Positions 46,880-58,153 of a stretch of DNA of 64,000 nucleotides are shown piece by piece. Under the pieces are notes generated by a model, which was not told where the DNA came from, searched no databases, and saw nothing but the letters and a program-made list of their open reading frames with translations. Origin of the DNA: Seriola aureovittata (taxonomy: Eukaryota > Chordata > Actinopteri > Carangiformes > Carangidae); NCBI RefSeq assembly GCF_021018895.1, contig NC_079378.1, positions 26,286,160 through 26,350,159 on the forward strand, read 5' to 3'. The translations under genes and the position numbers were made by a program. Each line of letters starts with the position of its first letter. Position 1 is the stretch's first letter.

Positions 46880-49345
46880 TTTGTCTAACCTTAAATGATC
46901 CCTCTGGTTTATCACAACAGTAGGAAAGATAGATCATGAGATGGATGTTAGACCACCCAGGTGGAAGGAGGTTGAGGAGGTAGTCAGGCGTGCAAAGGCT
47001 TCTTCGGCCCTAGGGCCAAATGGAGTCCCCTACCGGGTTTATAAAAGCACACCTGATATCCTAAAGTTTTTGTGGAGGCAATTAAGAATAGTTTGGGAGA
47101 AACAGGTTATTCCCAGAGCATGGCGTAGGGCAGGAGGTGTTTTTATCCCAAAGGAGAAGGAATCCTCAGACCTGAGTCAGTTTCGAATGATCTCTCTCCT
47201 AACTGTAGAGGGGAAGATCTTCTTTAGCGTAGTCGCACGGAGATTAACTAGTTATTTAGAAAGGAATAGCTTAATTGATACTGCAGTACAGAAGGCAGGA
47301 ATACCAGGGTTCGCAGGATGTTTAGAGCACACTAGCATGATTTGGCATCAGATTCAGGCAGCCAAGACAGAGAAAAGGGACTTGAATGTCATATTTTTGG
47401 ATTTAACAAATGCGTTTGGTTCAGTGCCACATAGCCTTATTTGGGAGGCATTTGATTATTTTAAAGTTCTTGGAGTAGTGGTTAATTTAGTAAAATTGTA
47501 TTTCCAAGATATTAGGCTGTGCTTAAGCACAGCAGGCTTCACAACAGGATGGCAGAGGCTAGAAATAGGCATTATGGCAGGGTGCACGATTTCTCCATTG
47601 GCATTCACAATGGCGATGGAGGTAATCATTAGAGCTTCTAAGTGGGTTGTAGGTGGAGAGAGGCGGCAGGATGGGATGCGCCTTACACCAATTAGGGCCT
47701 ACATGGATGACATGACGTTGATAACTACAACGGTGCCATGTATGAAAAGAGTACTTGAGAGACTTAATAAAAACTTAAAGTGGGCTAGTATGAAAATCAA
47801 GCCTAGTAAGTCTAGAAGTATCTCAATAAGCAGAGGGAAGTTAAGTGATAGGAAGTTTGTAATAGATGAAGAGGAAATTCCAATAATTAGGGAAAAATCA
47901 GTAAAGAGTCTAGGTAGGTGGTACAAGGCAGACTTGAATGACGGAGAACAGGTAGTGCAGTTTCGGAAGGATGTTGCTGAGGGACTGGATAGAATAGATA
48001 AATCAGGGCTTCCAGGAAAGTTGAAACTGTGGTGTCTGCAGTTTGGGTTATTTCCCAGGCTGATGTGGCCACTGTCTGTATATAAGATTCCAATATCCAC
48101 TGCAGAAAAAATGGAAAAATTAGTTAGCTTTTACATTAGGAAGTGGCTAGGTGTTCCTAGATGTTTAAGCACTGTATGGGAAAGGCATACTTCAGCTCCC
48201 AGTAACTAGTCTAGTGGAGGAGTTTAAATGTACCAAGGTTAGGAAAGAGCTCCTGTTATCTGGGAGCAAAGATGCGGTAGTTAGTAAGGTGGTTCCAAAC
48301 CCAATCAAGGGGAGAAAGTGGAATCCAAGAATCGCAGTGCAGGAGGCAGAAGCAACGCTTAGGCATACAGAGATTGTGGGTAATGTCCAAATAGGCCGGG
48401 GAGGCTTGGGGCTTGGCCCAAGCAAACCGGTGTGGAGTAGAGCAGGTCCCAAGGAGAAGAGAAAGCTAGTCGTGGAGCAGGTTCGTAGACAGGAGGAATT
48501 ATTAAGGGGTGCTAAGGCAGTGGCCCAGGCTAAGCAGGGACAGTGGGTGAATTGGGAAGGTGTAGACAAGAAAAAGCTTAGCTGGAAAGAACTCTGGAGC
48601 ATGGAGGAAAGTAGTATTAGATTCTTGATAGGGGCAACTTATGATGTACTGCCAACTCCCCAGAACCTAAAACTCTGGGTAAATGGAGACTATGTTCATT
48701 GTGTTCAGGTACTGCAACTTTAAAGCACATTCTGTCAGGGTGTAAGGTTAGTCTGTCGCAAGGCAGGTATACGTGGCGACATAACCAAGTTCTAAAAAGC
48801 TTAGCTGCAGGAATTGAAGAGTTACGGAGGCAGGCAAATTTAGGAGGACCTAAAACAAAGAAAGTTGCAATCAAGTTTGTTCAAGAGGGAGAGAAAGTTG
48901 GTAAGACAACAAGAAGGCAAGGCAGCTTAGAAGGTGCTTGTGATTGGGAAATGCAGGTAGATTTAGGAGGAAAGCTTGTTGTTCCCCAGGAAATAGCCAT
49001 TACAAAGCTAAGGCCTGATATAGTCTTGTGGTCTAGGAGTAGAATGAAAGTATATTTCATAGAGCTGACTGTTCCGTGGGAGGCCTTAGTTGAAAAGGCA
49101 TATGAAAGGAAAAAGCTCAGGTATGCAGAGTTAGGGGCAGAAGCAGAGCAGCGAGGATGGAAAGTTAGGATTTGTCCAGTGGAAGTAGGATGTAGAGGAT
49201 TTGTAGCAAGGTCTGTTGTCTCTTTGATAAGGGAGTTAGGAGCAAGTGGACAGAGTGTGAGGAAAATTGTAAAGGACATGTCAGATGAGGCAGCAAGATC
49301 CAGTCAGTGGATTTGGATGAGAAGGAGTAATGGTAGCTGGGGGGT
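46880..49345 (+). pseudogene. HERO/R2-like LINE: RT and restriction-like endonuclease
   Basis: 5'-truncated. Frame 1 (46941 to about 48175) has ASSALGPNGVPYRVYK, FLDLTNAFGSVPH (RT motif A), AGCTISPLAF, YMDDMTLI (YxDD) and the thumb. After a deletion or shift near 48180, frame 2 (to 48723) carries the linker with RGGLGLGPSKPVW. After another shift near 48705, frame 3 has a CCHC-like TATLKHILSGC block and a C-terminal RPDIVLW...VYFIELTVPWE...AYERKKLRY, the PD-(D/E)xK signature of restriction-like-endonuclease LINEs. The RT core is otherwise well preserved, so this is a fairly young insertion. HERO versus another RLE clade is uncertain. Confidence 0.75.
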
Positions 49346-49367
49346 TCACGTCGTCTGTTCATGTCTG

Positions 49368-49449
49368 TTATGTTGGTTAATAAACCTGTCTGCACCGTTC
49401 CCCAAGTTTTGGCTGCATTTGGGTCCTACTTACCACAAAACCCTTGACA
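49368..49449 (+). repeat. LTR 3' end of the second gypsy family
   Basis: The ttaataaacctgtctgcacc block through aaacccttgaca is almost identical to 39741-39819. It contains AATAAA. Nothing of Gag follows. Confidence 0.75.
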
Positions 49450-49740
49450 CTTTGAAAGAAAGTTGTTGGACAGATGTGGAGGAATATAAAAGTCACAGAT
49501 TATGGATAGGATTGGCAACCATAAAATTACTTGGAAAAAAAGATAAATAAATAAAACAGAAAATAAGTATTTAAAGAAATAATGTGGGAAGTATATTTTA
49601 CTGTCCCTTATTGTCTGTGTGGAGGTAAGCACAAAAAAAACCTTCTTCTACACATATCAATTTGTTCGGTCGTGTTATTTTCCATGCCTCTTTGTGATAT
49701 GTCCATTCCAGACTCTCTTACTGTGTCATCCCTCTGGCAG

Positions 49741-49953
49741 CTCCTTGAGGCCGGTGCTAACAGCAGTGTGCAGAGAAAGAGGAGACAGAGCCAGGACTTC
49801 CTGCAGCCCTTCATCACTGCCAAACTGGAGGTTCTGCCTGAGATCTTCACTCTGGGTGATGAGAAGAAATACAATGGCTACTACAACAAACCCCTCCCTG
49901 GCCAGCAGCAGTATCGCTGCTTTGTCCTGGCTGACCTGATGGACGACGAAGCT
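49741..49953 (+). pseudogene. ptprf: ptprf-like exon d, furin site and juxtamembrane ectodomain
   Basis: Acceptor catccctctggcag, donor GCT|gtgagt, 213 nt (71 codons), intact. It starts LLEAGANSSVQRKRRQ; QRKRR corresponds to the basic furin-type site at which LAR receptors are cut into two subunits. Then LEVLPEIFTLGDEKKYNGYY and YRCFVLADLMDDEA follow the family pattern (LPETFTLGDKKNYRGFYN, FVLA). Phase 0 on both sides, matching exon c across a 10.4-kb intron. The transmembrane and phosphatase exons are not found downstream in the window. Confidence 0.85.
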
Positions 49954-51929
49954 GTGAGTGACCTCTATGTATTTACGAGGATATGAGCATGTGTAATACC
50001 TTTAATACACTTTAGAGCTGCAACCCCCCGCTAATGGTGTATGCACGTGTATAGTCCTTAGAATTCTTTAAGCAGAGGATGGTATGTCTTTGGCCAGTTG
50101 GTAGGCAGTCACAAGGCCTAGATGGTTTGTAGTTCTATCACTATAAACTGTATATTTATTAATCTAATATCACATAAACTATCATTTTCAATCATCTTAA
50201 ATAATCTTTTGTGTGTTTCTTGAAAACACCCATTAAACATTCAACATTGCAGTAGGTGCTGATCAGAGCAATATAATGTTAAGGAAGAATTTTGGAGCAT
50301 TCTTCCTTTATAGAATTGCCCAGTGAATTTTTTACGCCATACATAGTGCTGCATGTTTTTCCTAAAATCTTCAAACTTAGTTTCATCAGTCCACTAAACA
50401 TCATTGTTATAATATAATAATAAATATTCTCATGACAGTTCATTAGCAGCCATGTGGGAAATAAGAACTGATGCAGAGAGCTGACCAAAATTTCTTACGT
50501 ACCAGAGATTCATCTGCTCAGCCTGCAGTCAGATGATTTAAGGAATGCATAAAGTGTTGTGAATAGTGCTGTCAACGGTTGATCTAGCAGAAATGTTGAT
50601 ACAAAATCTTGCTTAATTCATACAACATCTTTACAACAGTACCTGTTAATCCACATGCTGATAGAGGGATGCAGGGAGTACTAAGGGTTTTTTGTTGTTT
50701 TCTCCATTATAATGTTTTTGTGCAATTGATCAGTGGTATCGTACCAATTATTTTAAGTCACATACTCCAACATTTTGATTACAGCTAGCTGCAATGTGAA
50801 AGAGAAGCAAAATTGAGCATTAGACTGGATTAAGCTTACAATTACAGTCTGCCATGTATGCAGCAGTGCAATGTCAGTAAAGTTGTGCTTGACTCCTTTT
50901 GCCATTTAATGAATCATAAAACTACACAATAGGATGACAAAATGGCTGTTCACTGTATGAGGATGGGTTTTCCTAAAACTATGTAAAAACTTGATTTCTA
51001 TTCTGTGGGTCACATTCTTGCAGCTTCAGTGTGAGTTTGTTGTGAATAGCAATGTTTTTCCTCCCTTCTATCTGTGAAACAAAAGAGTCCCAGGCTCTCA
51101 GTGATACAAGTCATGTCCATGAGTCATCTGCAGGTTTATCTCTCAGGAAGTGAAGCCATTTTTTCCGTGGAGCATCAGGGCACCTTTATCTGGTCCATTA
51201 AGACACAAGCTACTGAAAATCCCATACAGGGTTCTTCTTTAAGGGGTTAGGTTTAGGGGGTTAGGGTTGCTTTCCTAACCTTTTCCTTTGAGAGCTTATC
51301 TAATAAGCCAAGTGTGTTAGCAATTATATAACCAACTTTTTAATAAACACATTAATCCTAGTAATGTACTTTCCACAACTGTGCCTTCTTCAACATCGCA
51401 AAAACATTATCTGACCAGTTTCAGTTAATATTTAAATTGATCAAAATAAAAGATGATGATGATGATGCAAATTTGTGATGCTGACTTCCAGCGTAGCAGT
51501 CAATGGAGTAAGACACACATTGAGCTCCTGCAGAATTAGCCCACCTTAAAGGTTTTTGGCACCTTTTCATCAGCGCTGTTTTGGCACAGTCAACGTAAGT
51601 TGATTGTGCCTGCTTGATTGATTTACTGCATACACTGCATCTGCGGTTAGCTCAACATGGTCATGCTAAGGATAATAGGTTCTCAGAGAGACTTACCTAG
51701 CTAGGAAACTTCCTCCATGTTGGTAGAGGCTACAATAGGTGAGGCTTCTCTCCTCATTCCTCAGAGAGATTGCACAAATCTTCAAAACCGAGTTGAAAAC
51801 TGCTTTGGGGGATGACTTATTATCTACCAAACTGTGCTGCAGGCCATAAATAAAGTTGGCTAACAGCATAGCAACAATTAAACCTACTTTACAGGGCTAA
51901 AAGACAGTTCTGTCCACTTCTACAGTCTC
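49954..51929 (+). other. No gene recognised after exon d
   Basis: AT-rich, probably intronic, with a (GAT) run at about 51453-51467. I looked for the next LAR-type exon (SPYSDEIVV-like) and did not see it. Confidence 0.5.
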
Positions 51930-53590
51930 TGTACACTTCTACAGACAACATCACAGTGTTCCATGGAACAGTGGCACTTCACTCTGCGCAAATTGTCAAA
52001 CTTGAAAAAAAATAAAGACTTGGAGTCCCACTCACCACGCAATAATATTAGGATTGTGGGTATTCCCCAAGATGCCAGTCTCTACACTACTGCTGCAGTG
52101 GCCACCCTGCTCAAAGAGGCTTTCCAGCTTGAGACAGTAACCCAACTCGACGGAGCCCACCAAACTTCAGCCAAAGCCCAAATCGGGAGAACGTCCTCAT
52201 GCAGTTATAGCCAGATTACATTACTACTCTGTGCTGACATTCTTCGGAAAGTGAGGGGATTGAGGGAGATGAAGATTCAAGACATAAATGTCTCCATATT
52301 TCTGGACCTCATGGCCAAAATAGCCCGTGAACTTGTAGCGTTCAATGATGTCCGACAGCAGCCCCAAGAGATCCCAGGTTTACACTTTGGTGTACTGCAG
52401 CATGCCATCTAATAGTTACATACAAAGGTGAGGAAAAGGAGTTTGTCAGACAAGGCCAAGGCATTTATCAACTCTCTTAAGGCAGATGGGGACTAAGATT
52501 GTATCTCTTGATAATTGAGGTGTTGATCAGATAACTTTGTTGACCATTTAGAATACACACAGGCAATATGGGACGATATAGTTTGTTACATGACACACTG
52601 AAAGTGTTTCCAAGTGGGTCAATTCTATAATTAATGGTTTACAAGCACAGTTTATCCTCTGTATATACAACACAACTAATTCCTGAGGCTGGTGATGTTT
52701 TTGTAAGATAATAACATGGTATTTTGGGATCATATCCTGTTTCTACACTTGGCTAATTTTATTTTATTTTATTTGATATACACACCTACTCTGGACAAGC
52801 CAGGTAACTTTCCTGATTTGAGCATCTTTATATTTAAAATACTAGGCTTGACAGTATAGGTATTTTTTTGTCAGTCTCTTCCCTAATGAAAGTAGCAGTG
52901 TTTACAAGGGGATCAACCCTCTAATTACTGTTGCAAATGTACAGTTGTTTCCTTTTTTTCTGTAAATATAATAAAACTGATATTGGGGATATTTCTGTTC
53001 TTTTAAGATAAACATGGTAATTTGAGACCAGGTCTTTTGACAATTGAAAAGTTGCCAATTTCAATACAAAATAACAAGTTAAGTAAGTTTTCAGATTTAG
53101 TATTTTGATATTGTTAAAAACTTGGCTTTTTTTTTTTGTTTGTTTTTGAAATGCCTTCATACTGACATAGCTTTATTACAATACATCCATCAATGCAATA
53201 AAGACTATGTTAGATTCTCATACAGATGGGCTGCAAATATTTTTCTTATTTCATTTCTAAAGCCAAAGCGGTAACAATTAAGATTAATAAAAGTGTCAAA
53301 TTTTCCCAAAAACCGTTGTCGCGGATGAAAATGGCAGATACTTGATTATTGTAGGCCTGCTATTACAAAATGCAGGGGTGCTAGTGAATATATATATACA
53401 CAGCAAAATTTGGATCATCCCCATTTTATAAATAATCTGTTTAAGGATTTGATCGAGTAGAGTGGGAATATCTTTTTTCAGTACTCAAAAGATTCGGATT
53501 TGGGGATAAATTTATATCTTGGATTTGCCTTCTCTATGCATCTACACAGGCTAACTGTTGCCATAGCATTGATAGGTTCACTTTAGAAAA
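51930..53590 (+). pseudogene. L1/Tx1-type LINE relic (ORF1 and RT pieces)
   Basis: 51963-52412 resembles L1 ORF1: a Lys-rich coiled start, then RNNIRIVGIPQDA (RRM entry), LLKEAFQLE, DGAHQTSA, and a C-terminal INVSIFLDLMAKIARE plus EIPGLHFGVL. About 1 kb on, 53425-53580 carries [20 protein letters not shown] and SWICLLYAS of the RT, with frame changes. 52480-53420 between them is AT-rich and unassigned. Confidence 0.6.
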
Positions 53591-54019
53591 TAGGTGGAGA
53601 GCCCACCTAAGAAAGAAGGATTACTCAAGTAAGTATGAGTATGAGTGTTTTCAATTCGGACCCAGATCTGATCTCGCTTTTTTTCTTTTCTTCTGAAAGA
53701 ATAAATTCTTTTGCATTGGACTCTGACCATCTCCAATGACTTTTTTTTTTCTTTTTTTTTTTTTGCTCCAGTAAAAGTGCAGTTTTGTTGAAGTTAAATG
53801 TTGCTGAAGAGGTCTAGTCTTAGACTCTAGCCTGGACCTGGACTTTTTTCTCCAACAGTAGCCAATGTTTGAAAACTTGATCGTATTACAGCCATGATGA
53901 TAATCAGTACACCATCACTCCCTCTTGTATGATATTGCTTCATTTTAGGATGGAGATTCATTTAAACGTTACTGATTAATAATAATATTTTTAATATTAA
54001 TATTTTCTTAATTTATGAT
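53591..54019. other. No gene recognised
   Basis: Poly-T/CT-rich tracts (53740-53765) and AT-rich DNA; no motif seen. Confidence 0.5.
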
Positions 54020-54144
54020 AGCCAATGCCCAACACAATGGTGCCCATGTGTGAGGCAGAGCACTGCACCAACACTGAGAAACTCATCACCGACCTACACC
54101 TAGATGGCCAACTAATCCTGTGGATAATGGACTTTCTTACCAAC
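54020..54144 (+). pseudogene. LINE RT fragment, left half of a split target
   Basis: Encodes LITDLHLDGQLILWIMDFLTN, an RT segment of a Rex/L2-type LINE. It stops at the 5' LTR and continues at 61434 as NRSQ...TFSNLLHTSTGS in the matching position. The gypsy element therefore inserted into an older LINE. Confidence 0.68.
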
Positions 54145-54914
54145 TGTCACACCGTGGTGAGGTTGTCTTTTCCTGGGTTTGTTTTGTCAAGTAATTCTCC
54201 TCTCGTTTCAGGTCACTTGCCCTTCCTCATGTGTCTCAGTCTGATTGTCCTAAGTGTTTCCACCTGTCCCCTATTTCCCTCCATGTGTTTAAATAGTCTG
54301 TGTTCCCCTTGTCTTGTGCCAGAGTGTCTTCGTCCTGCACCCAAGCTTTTGTCCATGGCCATAGTAATCGCCAAAGTAAGCCATATGTACCTCGAGAAGA
54401 GTGATTTTTTGTTTGTAAATTTTTCCATAGCTAAAGTTCATAGCCCTTTGTTTTTCCTCGTTAAGAGTGATTTTTTTGTTTGTAAATTCTTGCCATAGTT
54501 TAGGTTCATAGCCCTTTTGTTTTTCCTCTTTAAGAGTGAATTTTTGTTTGTATTTCTTGCCTTAGCCTATTTCCATAGATCTTAGTATGAGTGATTTTTA
54601 TTTCGTGTAGCCTAGTTATTAATTACTCTAGATGCTCCGCTTAGTAGCGTGAGTAGATTATTTTAGTTTATTTTTATTTAGTCAGATTTTTCCTCCGTAC
54701 GGAGCGTTTTGTGTTAATCGGTTTGTTTCTTTTGATTAGAGCCTTTTTCCTCCTCCTGGAATGTTTGTTTGTTCCTCAGAATTCAGAGTTAGTGTCTAAC
54801 CTTTTTTATAGCCATTTGTTTATCACACTGTCTGAGGTCTCCGGTGAATTCAATAAAAGCCTATTGTTTCATAAATCTCTGCATCTGAGTCCTACTTTGA
54901 GTCCTGGCCTGACA
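54145..54914 (+). repeat. 5' LTR (770 bp) with TATA and predicted start
   Basis: TGTCACACCGTGG to CCTGACA. TATA-like TTTAAATA at 54288-54295 lies 30 nt upstream of GCCAGAGTGT (54318-54327), which is complementary to the candidate primer site. caataaaag (about 54850-54858) supplies AATAAA. Confidence 0.88.
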
Positions 54915-54916
54915 GT

Positions 54917-54926
54917 ACACTCTGGC
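54917..54926 (+). other. Candidate self-primer binding site
   Basis: acactctggc, 2 nt after the LTR and 4 nt before the gag ATG, is the exact complement of gccagagtgt at 54318-54327. Relative to the copy at 2376, both partners differ by one compensating base. Confidence 0.72.
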
Positions 54927-54930
54927 CAAT

Positions 54931-56320
54931 ATGGACTCAGCAGAGACTGGCGAGCTGACGGCCGCGCTGCATGCACAGGAGGCCCGACTCTCCCGCCAGG
55001 AGGAGTTTCAGGTGGTGATGGTCACGCAGTTGGGTCAACTTTCATCCCAAGTGCAGGATCTGCTCGGACACCTGCAGCAGACCCATAACCCACCCATTGT
55101 GCTGGAGCCTCCAGTCACGGCAGTTGCTCCTGTTCAGGCTGAACCCATTGCCGGAACAGGGATCAGGCTGGCACCCCTGGAGCGCTTCTCCAGGGAGCCA
55201 GGACTTTGTAAGGCATTCCTCATTTACCACAGACCGGTCCAAGATTGCGTTCATGGTGTCTCACCTGACCGGGAGAGCGAGAGCATGGGCCACAGCAGAG
55301 TGGGGGCGTGACTCCCCACTTTGCCACTCCAGTATTTCAAGCCACTCTACAGAGGACTTTTTATCCGGTGTCAACAGACAGGGAAAAGAGAATTGAGCGG
55401 GCTGATGCAGGGTAATAGCTCGGTATGTGACTACGCCATCTGCTTCCGCACCCTGGCAGCGGAGAGAGGATGGAACGCCACAGCTCTCTATGATGTGTTC
55501 CTGAAAGGACTGTCTGCTCCCATACAGGAGCTACTGGTGCCCTTGGACCTGCCTGCGGACCTGGACTCCCTCATCGCCCTAGCCATCCGGACAGATAACC
55601 GGATTCAGGAACTCCATCAGCATCGTGGAGGCCAACCATCGCCGGAGAGGTACCGACGACCGCTGGCGACAACGTCGCCTCAAGGAGGGCCGGTGCTTCT
55701 ACTGCGGGGAACCTGGACATCTTGTGGCCGCCTGCCCAGTCAAGGCAGCTCGGGGGGGGGGGGGAGAGAGCCAGTTCTCAACCTCAGGTTCTCTTTCACA
55801 CAGTTTGACCGCCATCAAGGTAACACACAACACCACAGTCACAGAAATGAACGTTTTAATTGACTCGGGGGCTGATGAGAGCTTAATGGACTGGGGGTTA
55901 GCCAAGAAGCTTGGGTTGAAAACTGAAGCTATCTCACAACTCATCATGGCAAGGGCCCTAAATGGGAACGCACTGTTCACGATCACATACGTCACTGAAC
56001 CCATAGCCATTACCATAGATAACCACAGTGAATTGATGAACTTTTACCTGTTTAACTCACCTGGACGCACCCTGGTATTGGGACATCCATGGCTCACTCG
56101 CCACAACCCCCACATAGACTGGCCTACGGGCAAAATCTTGGGGTGGGGGGTGGTCTTTGAGAGAGAGTGTCTGCGGGACAAGACTCGGGGGAAGGTTACC
56201 ACGGTCATAAATTCTGTTTCTGCTCACCCTGTTACAGACTCCCAGTACCCCAATTTGACTTCGGTACCCACCTGTTACCACCACTTCAAGGAGGTTTTTA
56301 ATAAAGTCAAGGCCACGTAA
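54931..56320 (+). pseudogene. Gag-protease of the second sushi-type copy
   Basis: ATG at 54931 opens MDSAETGELTAALHAQEAR. The frame breaks near 55215, where ~12 residues found in the first copy are missing. Gag continues with DYAICFRTLAAERGWNATAL, then CFYCGEPGHLVAACPVKAA (CCHC knuckle), a poly-G tract (about 55753-55765) and LIDSGADESLMDWG (protease). A TAA at 56318-56320 truncates it just before the RT region. Confidence 0.88.
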
Positions 56321-56334
56321 CTTCCACCACATCG

Positions 56335-58153
56335 ACCATATGACTGCGCCATCGACCTCATCCCTGGATCCACCATTCCCAAGGGGCGGCTGTACTCGGG
56401 CTGTGTCAGGGTCCAAACGACATGCCATGAAAGACTACACTGAGTCGTCACTGAAGGCGGGGCTCATTCGTCCTTCTTCGTCACCTGCTAAGACCATGTA
56501 TCGACTACAGCCCCCTCAATGACATTACTATCAAGAACCGCTACCCTTTGCCCCTCATGTCATCTGTGTTTGATCAACTCCAACAGGCCAAGATATTTAC
56601 AAAATTAGATCAGGGAGGGGGACGAATGGAAAACGGGGTTCAACACCCCTAGCAGTCATTATGAATGCCTAGTTATGCCGTTCGGCCTCACTAATGCTCC
56701 TGCTGTCTTCCAGGCCATGATTAATGATGTGCTAAAGGACTTCCTTGACCACTTTGTGTATGTTTACCTTGATGACATTCTCATCTACTCACCTGACCTA
56801 GACACTCATAGAAAACACGTAGCAGCAGTACTACAAAGACTATTGAACCATAGACTTTGTGTCAAAGCCGAAAAGAGCGAGTTTCACGCCGATACCATCT
56901 CCTTCCTGGGCTTCATCGTAGCCCCTGGAAGGGTGCAGATGGATCCGGCTAAAGTTAGCGCTGTAGTCAAATCGCCCACACCTGATAGCCGCAAAAAAGT
57001 TCAGCAATGGGGCGTAGTGGTCTAAGCAGGCGCCCCATGTGTAGAGGCTACAGTCCTCGCTGCAGTCGGCCCCGGTTCGAGTCCCGCATCGGACGGCCCT
57101 TTACTGCATGTCATACCCCCTCTCTGCCTCCCCATTTCCTGTCTCTCTACTGTGTGCTATCAAATAAAGGCATAAAAGCCCAAAAAATATACTTAAAAAA
57201 AAAAAAGTTCAGCAATTCCTTGGTTTTGCTAACTTTTACAGGCGGTTCATCAGAGGCTTCAGCGCAATAGCGGCTCCTCTCCATGCACTCGCCTCCTCAA
57301 AGGTGCGTTTTCTCCTGGTCACCAGAGGCAGAGGCTGCCTTCCAGAATCTGAAGTCCCGCTTCACCACGGCGCTGATCCTCACCATGCCGGAATGCGTGG
57401 TAGAGGTGGATGCGTCCAATGAGGGGATTGGGGCTGTCCTCTCGCAGCGGTCAGAGCAGGATGGGAAGATGCATCCCTGAGCCTTCCTGTGACGGCAACT
57501 GTCCAGAGAACTACGATGTCGGCAACCGGGAGTTGTTGGCGGTTAAGGTGGCTCTGGAGGAGTGGAGACACTGGTTGGAGGGAGCTGAGCACCCGTTCAT
57601 CGTCTGGACTGATCAGAAGAACCTGGAATACATACGCAAAGCCAAGAGACTCAATTCTCGCCAGGCCAGGTGGGCACTGTTTTTTAACCACTTCTCCTTT
57701 TCTCTTTCTTATAGGCCGGGGTCCCGAAACGTCAAGCCCGATGCCCTGTCACGTCTCTACGACCCTGAGCCTGTAGCCAAAGAACCAGAGCCTATCCTCC
57801 CACTGACCTGTGTGGTTGGAGCGGTATCTTGGCAGATAGAAAATGAGGTTAAGCAAGCTAATGGTGAAGCTCCGCCACCTAGTGGGTGCCCAGAGAATCG
57901 ATTGTTTGTCCCTGTCGATCTGCGCCCACAGGTGATTCATTGGGCCCATTCTCACTGCTTTCCTGTCATCCGGGAGTTCGGCGGACGGGGTTTGCCATCT
58001 CTCTGAGGTTCTGGTGGCCGTCCATGGAATCGGAGGTCCGGAAGTACGTCGAGGCATGTTTGGTCTTTGCGAGGAACAAGATTTCCTCCGGGTCACGTAT
58101 GGGGCTTCTGCAGCCACTGCCCATTCCCTCCAGACCGTGGGCTGACATATCAA
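56335..58153 (+). pseudogene. Pol relic: RT, RNase H, integrase start
   Basis: Three deletions or shifts hit the RT front (near 56400, 56490 and 56610; the NAYHLVRI segment is gone). From 56675 RT is clear ([25 protein letters not shown]) to the SINE at 57008, resuming at 57216 with [20 protein letters not shown]. RNase H spans 57290-57760 with one shift ([39 protein letters not shown]). The integrase zinc region follows with a shift near 57960 and ends at the insert at 58154. Confidence 0.86.
57008..57200 (+). mobile_element. tRNA-derived SINE inserted in pol
   Basis: Head with A-box-like TAGTGGTCTAAGC and a B box GGTTCGAGTCC (57074-57084), then a CT-rich body and an AATAAAGGCATAAAAGCCC tail ending in A's. 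The duplication aaaaaagttcagcaa is at 56993-57007 and 57201-57215. A related copy lies on the minus strand at 62136-62355. Confidence 0.88.

Noticed and set aside
57008..57090. Possible functional tRNA gene
   Set aside because: Boxes A and B are present but no complete cloverleaf with a 7-bp acceptor stem is visible, and target duplications show it is a SINE.
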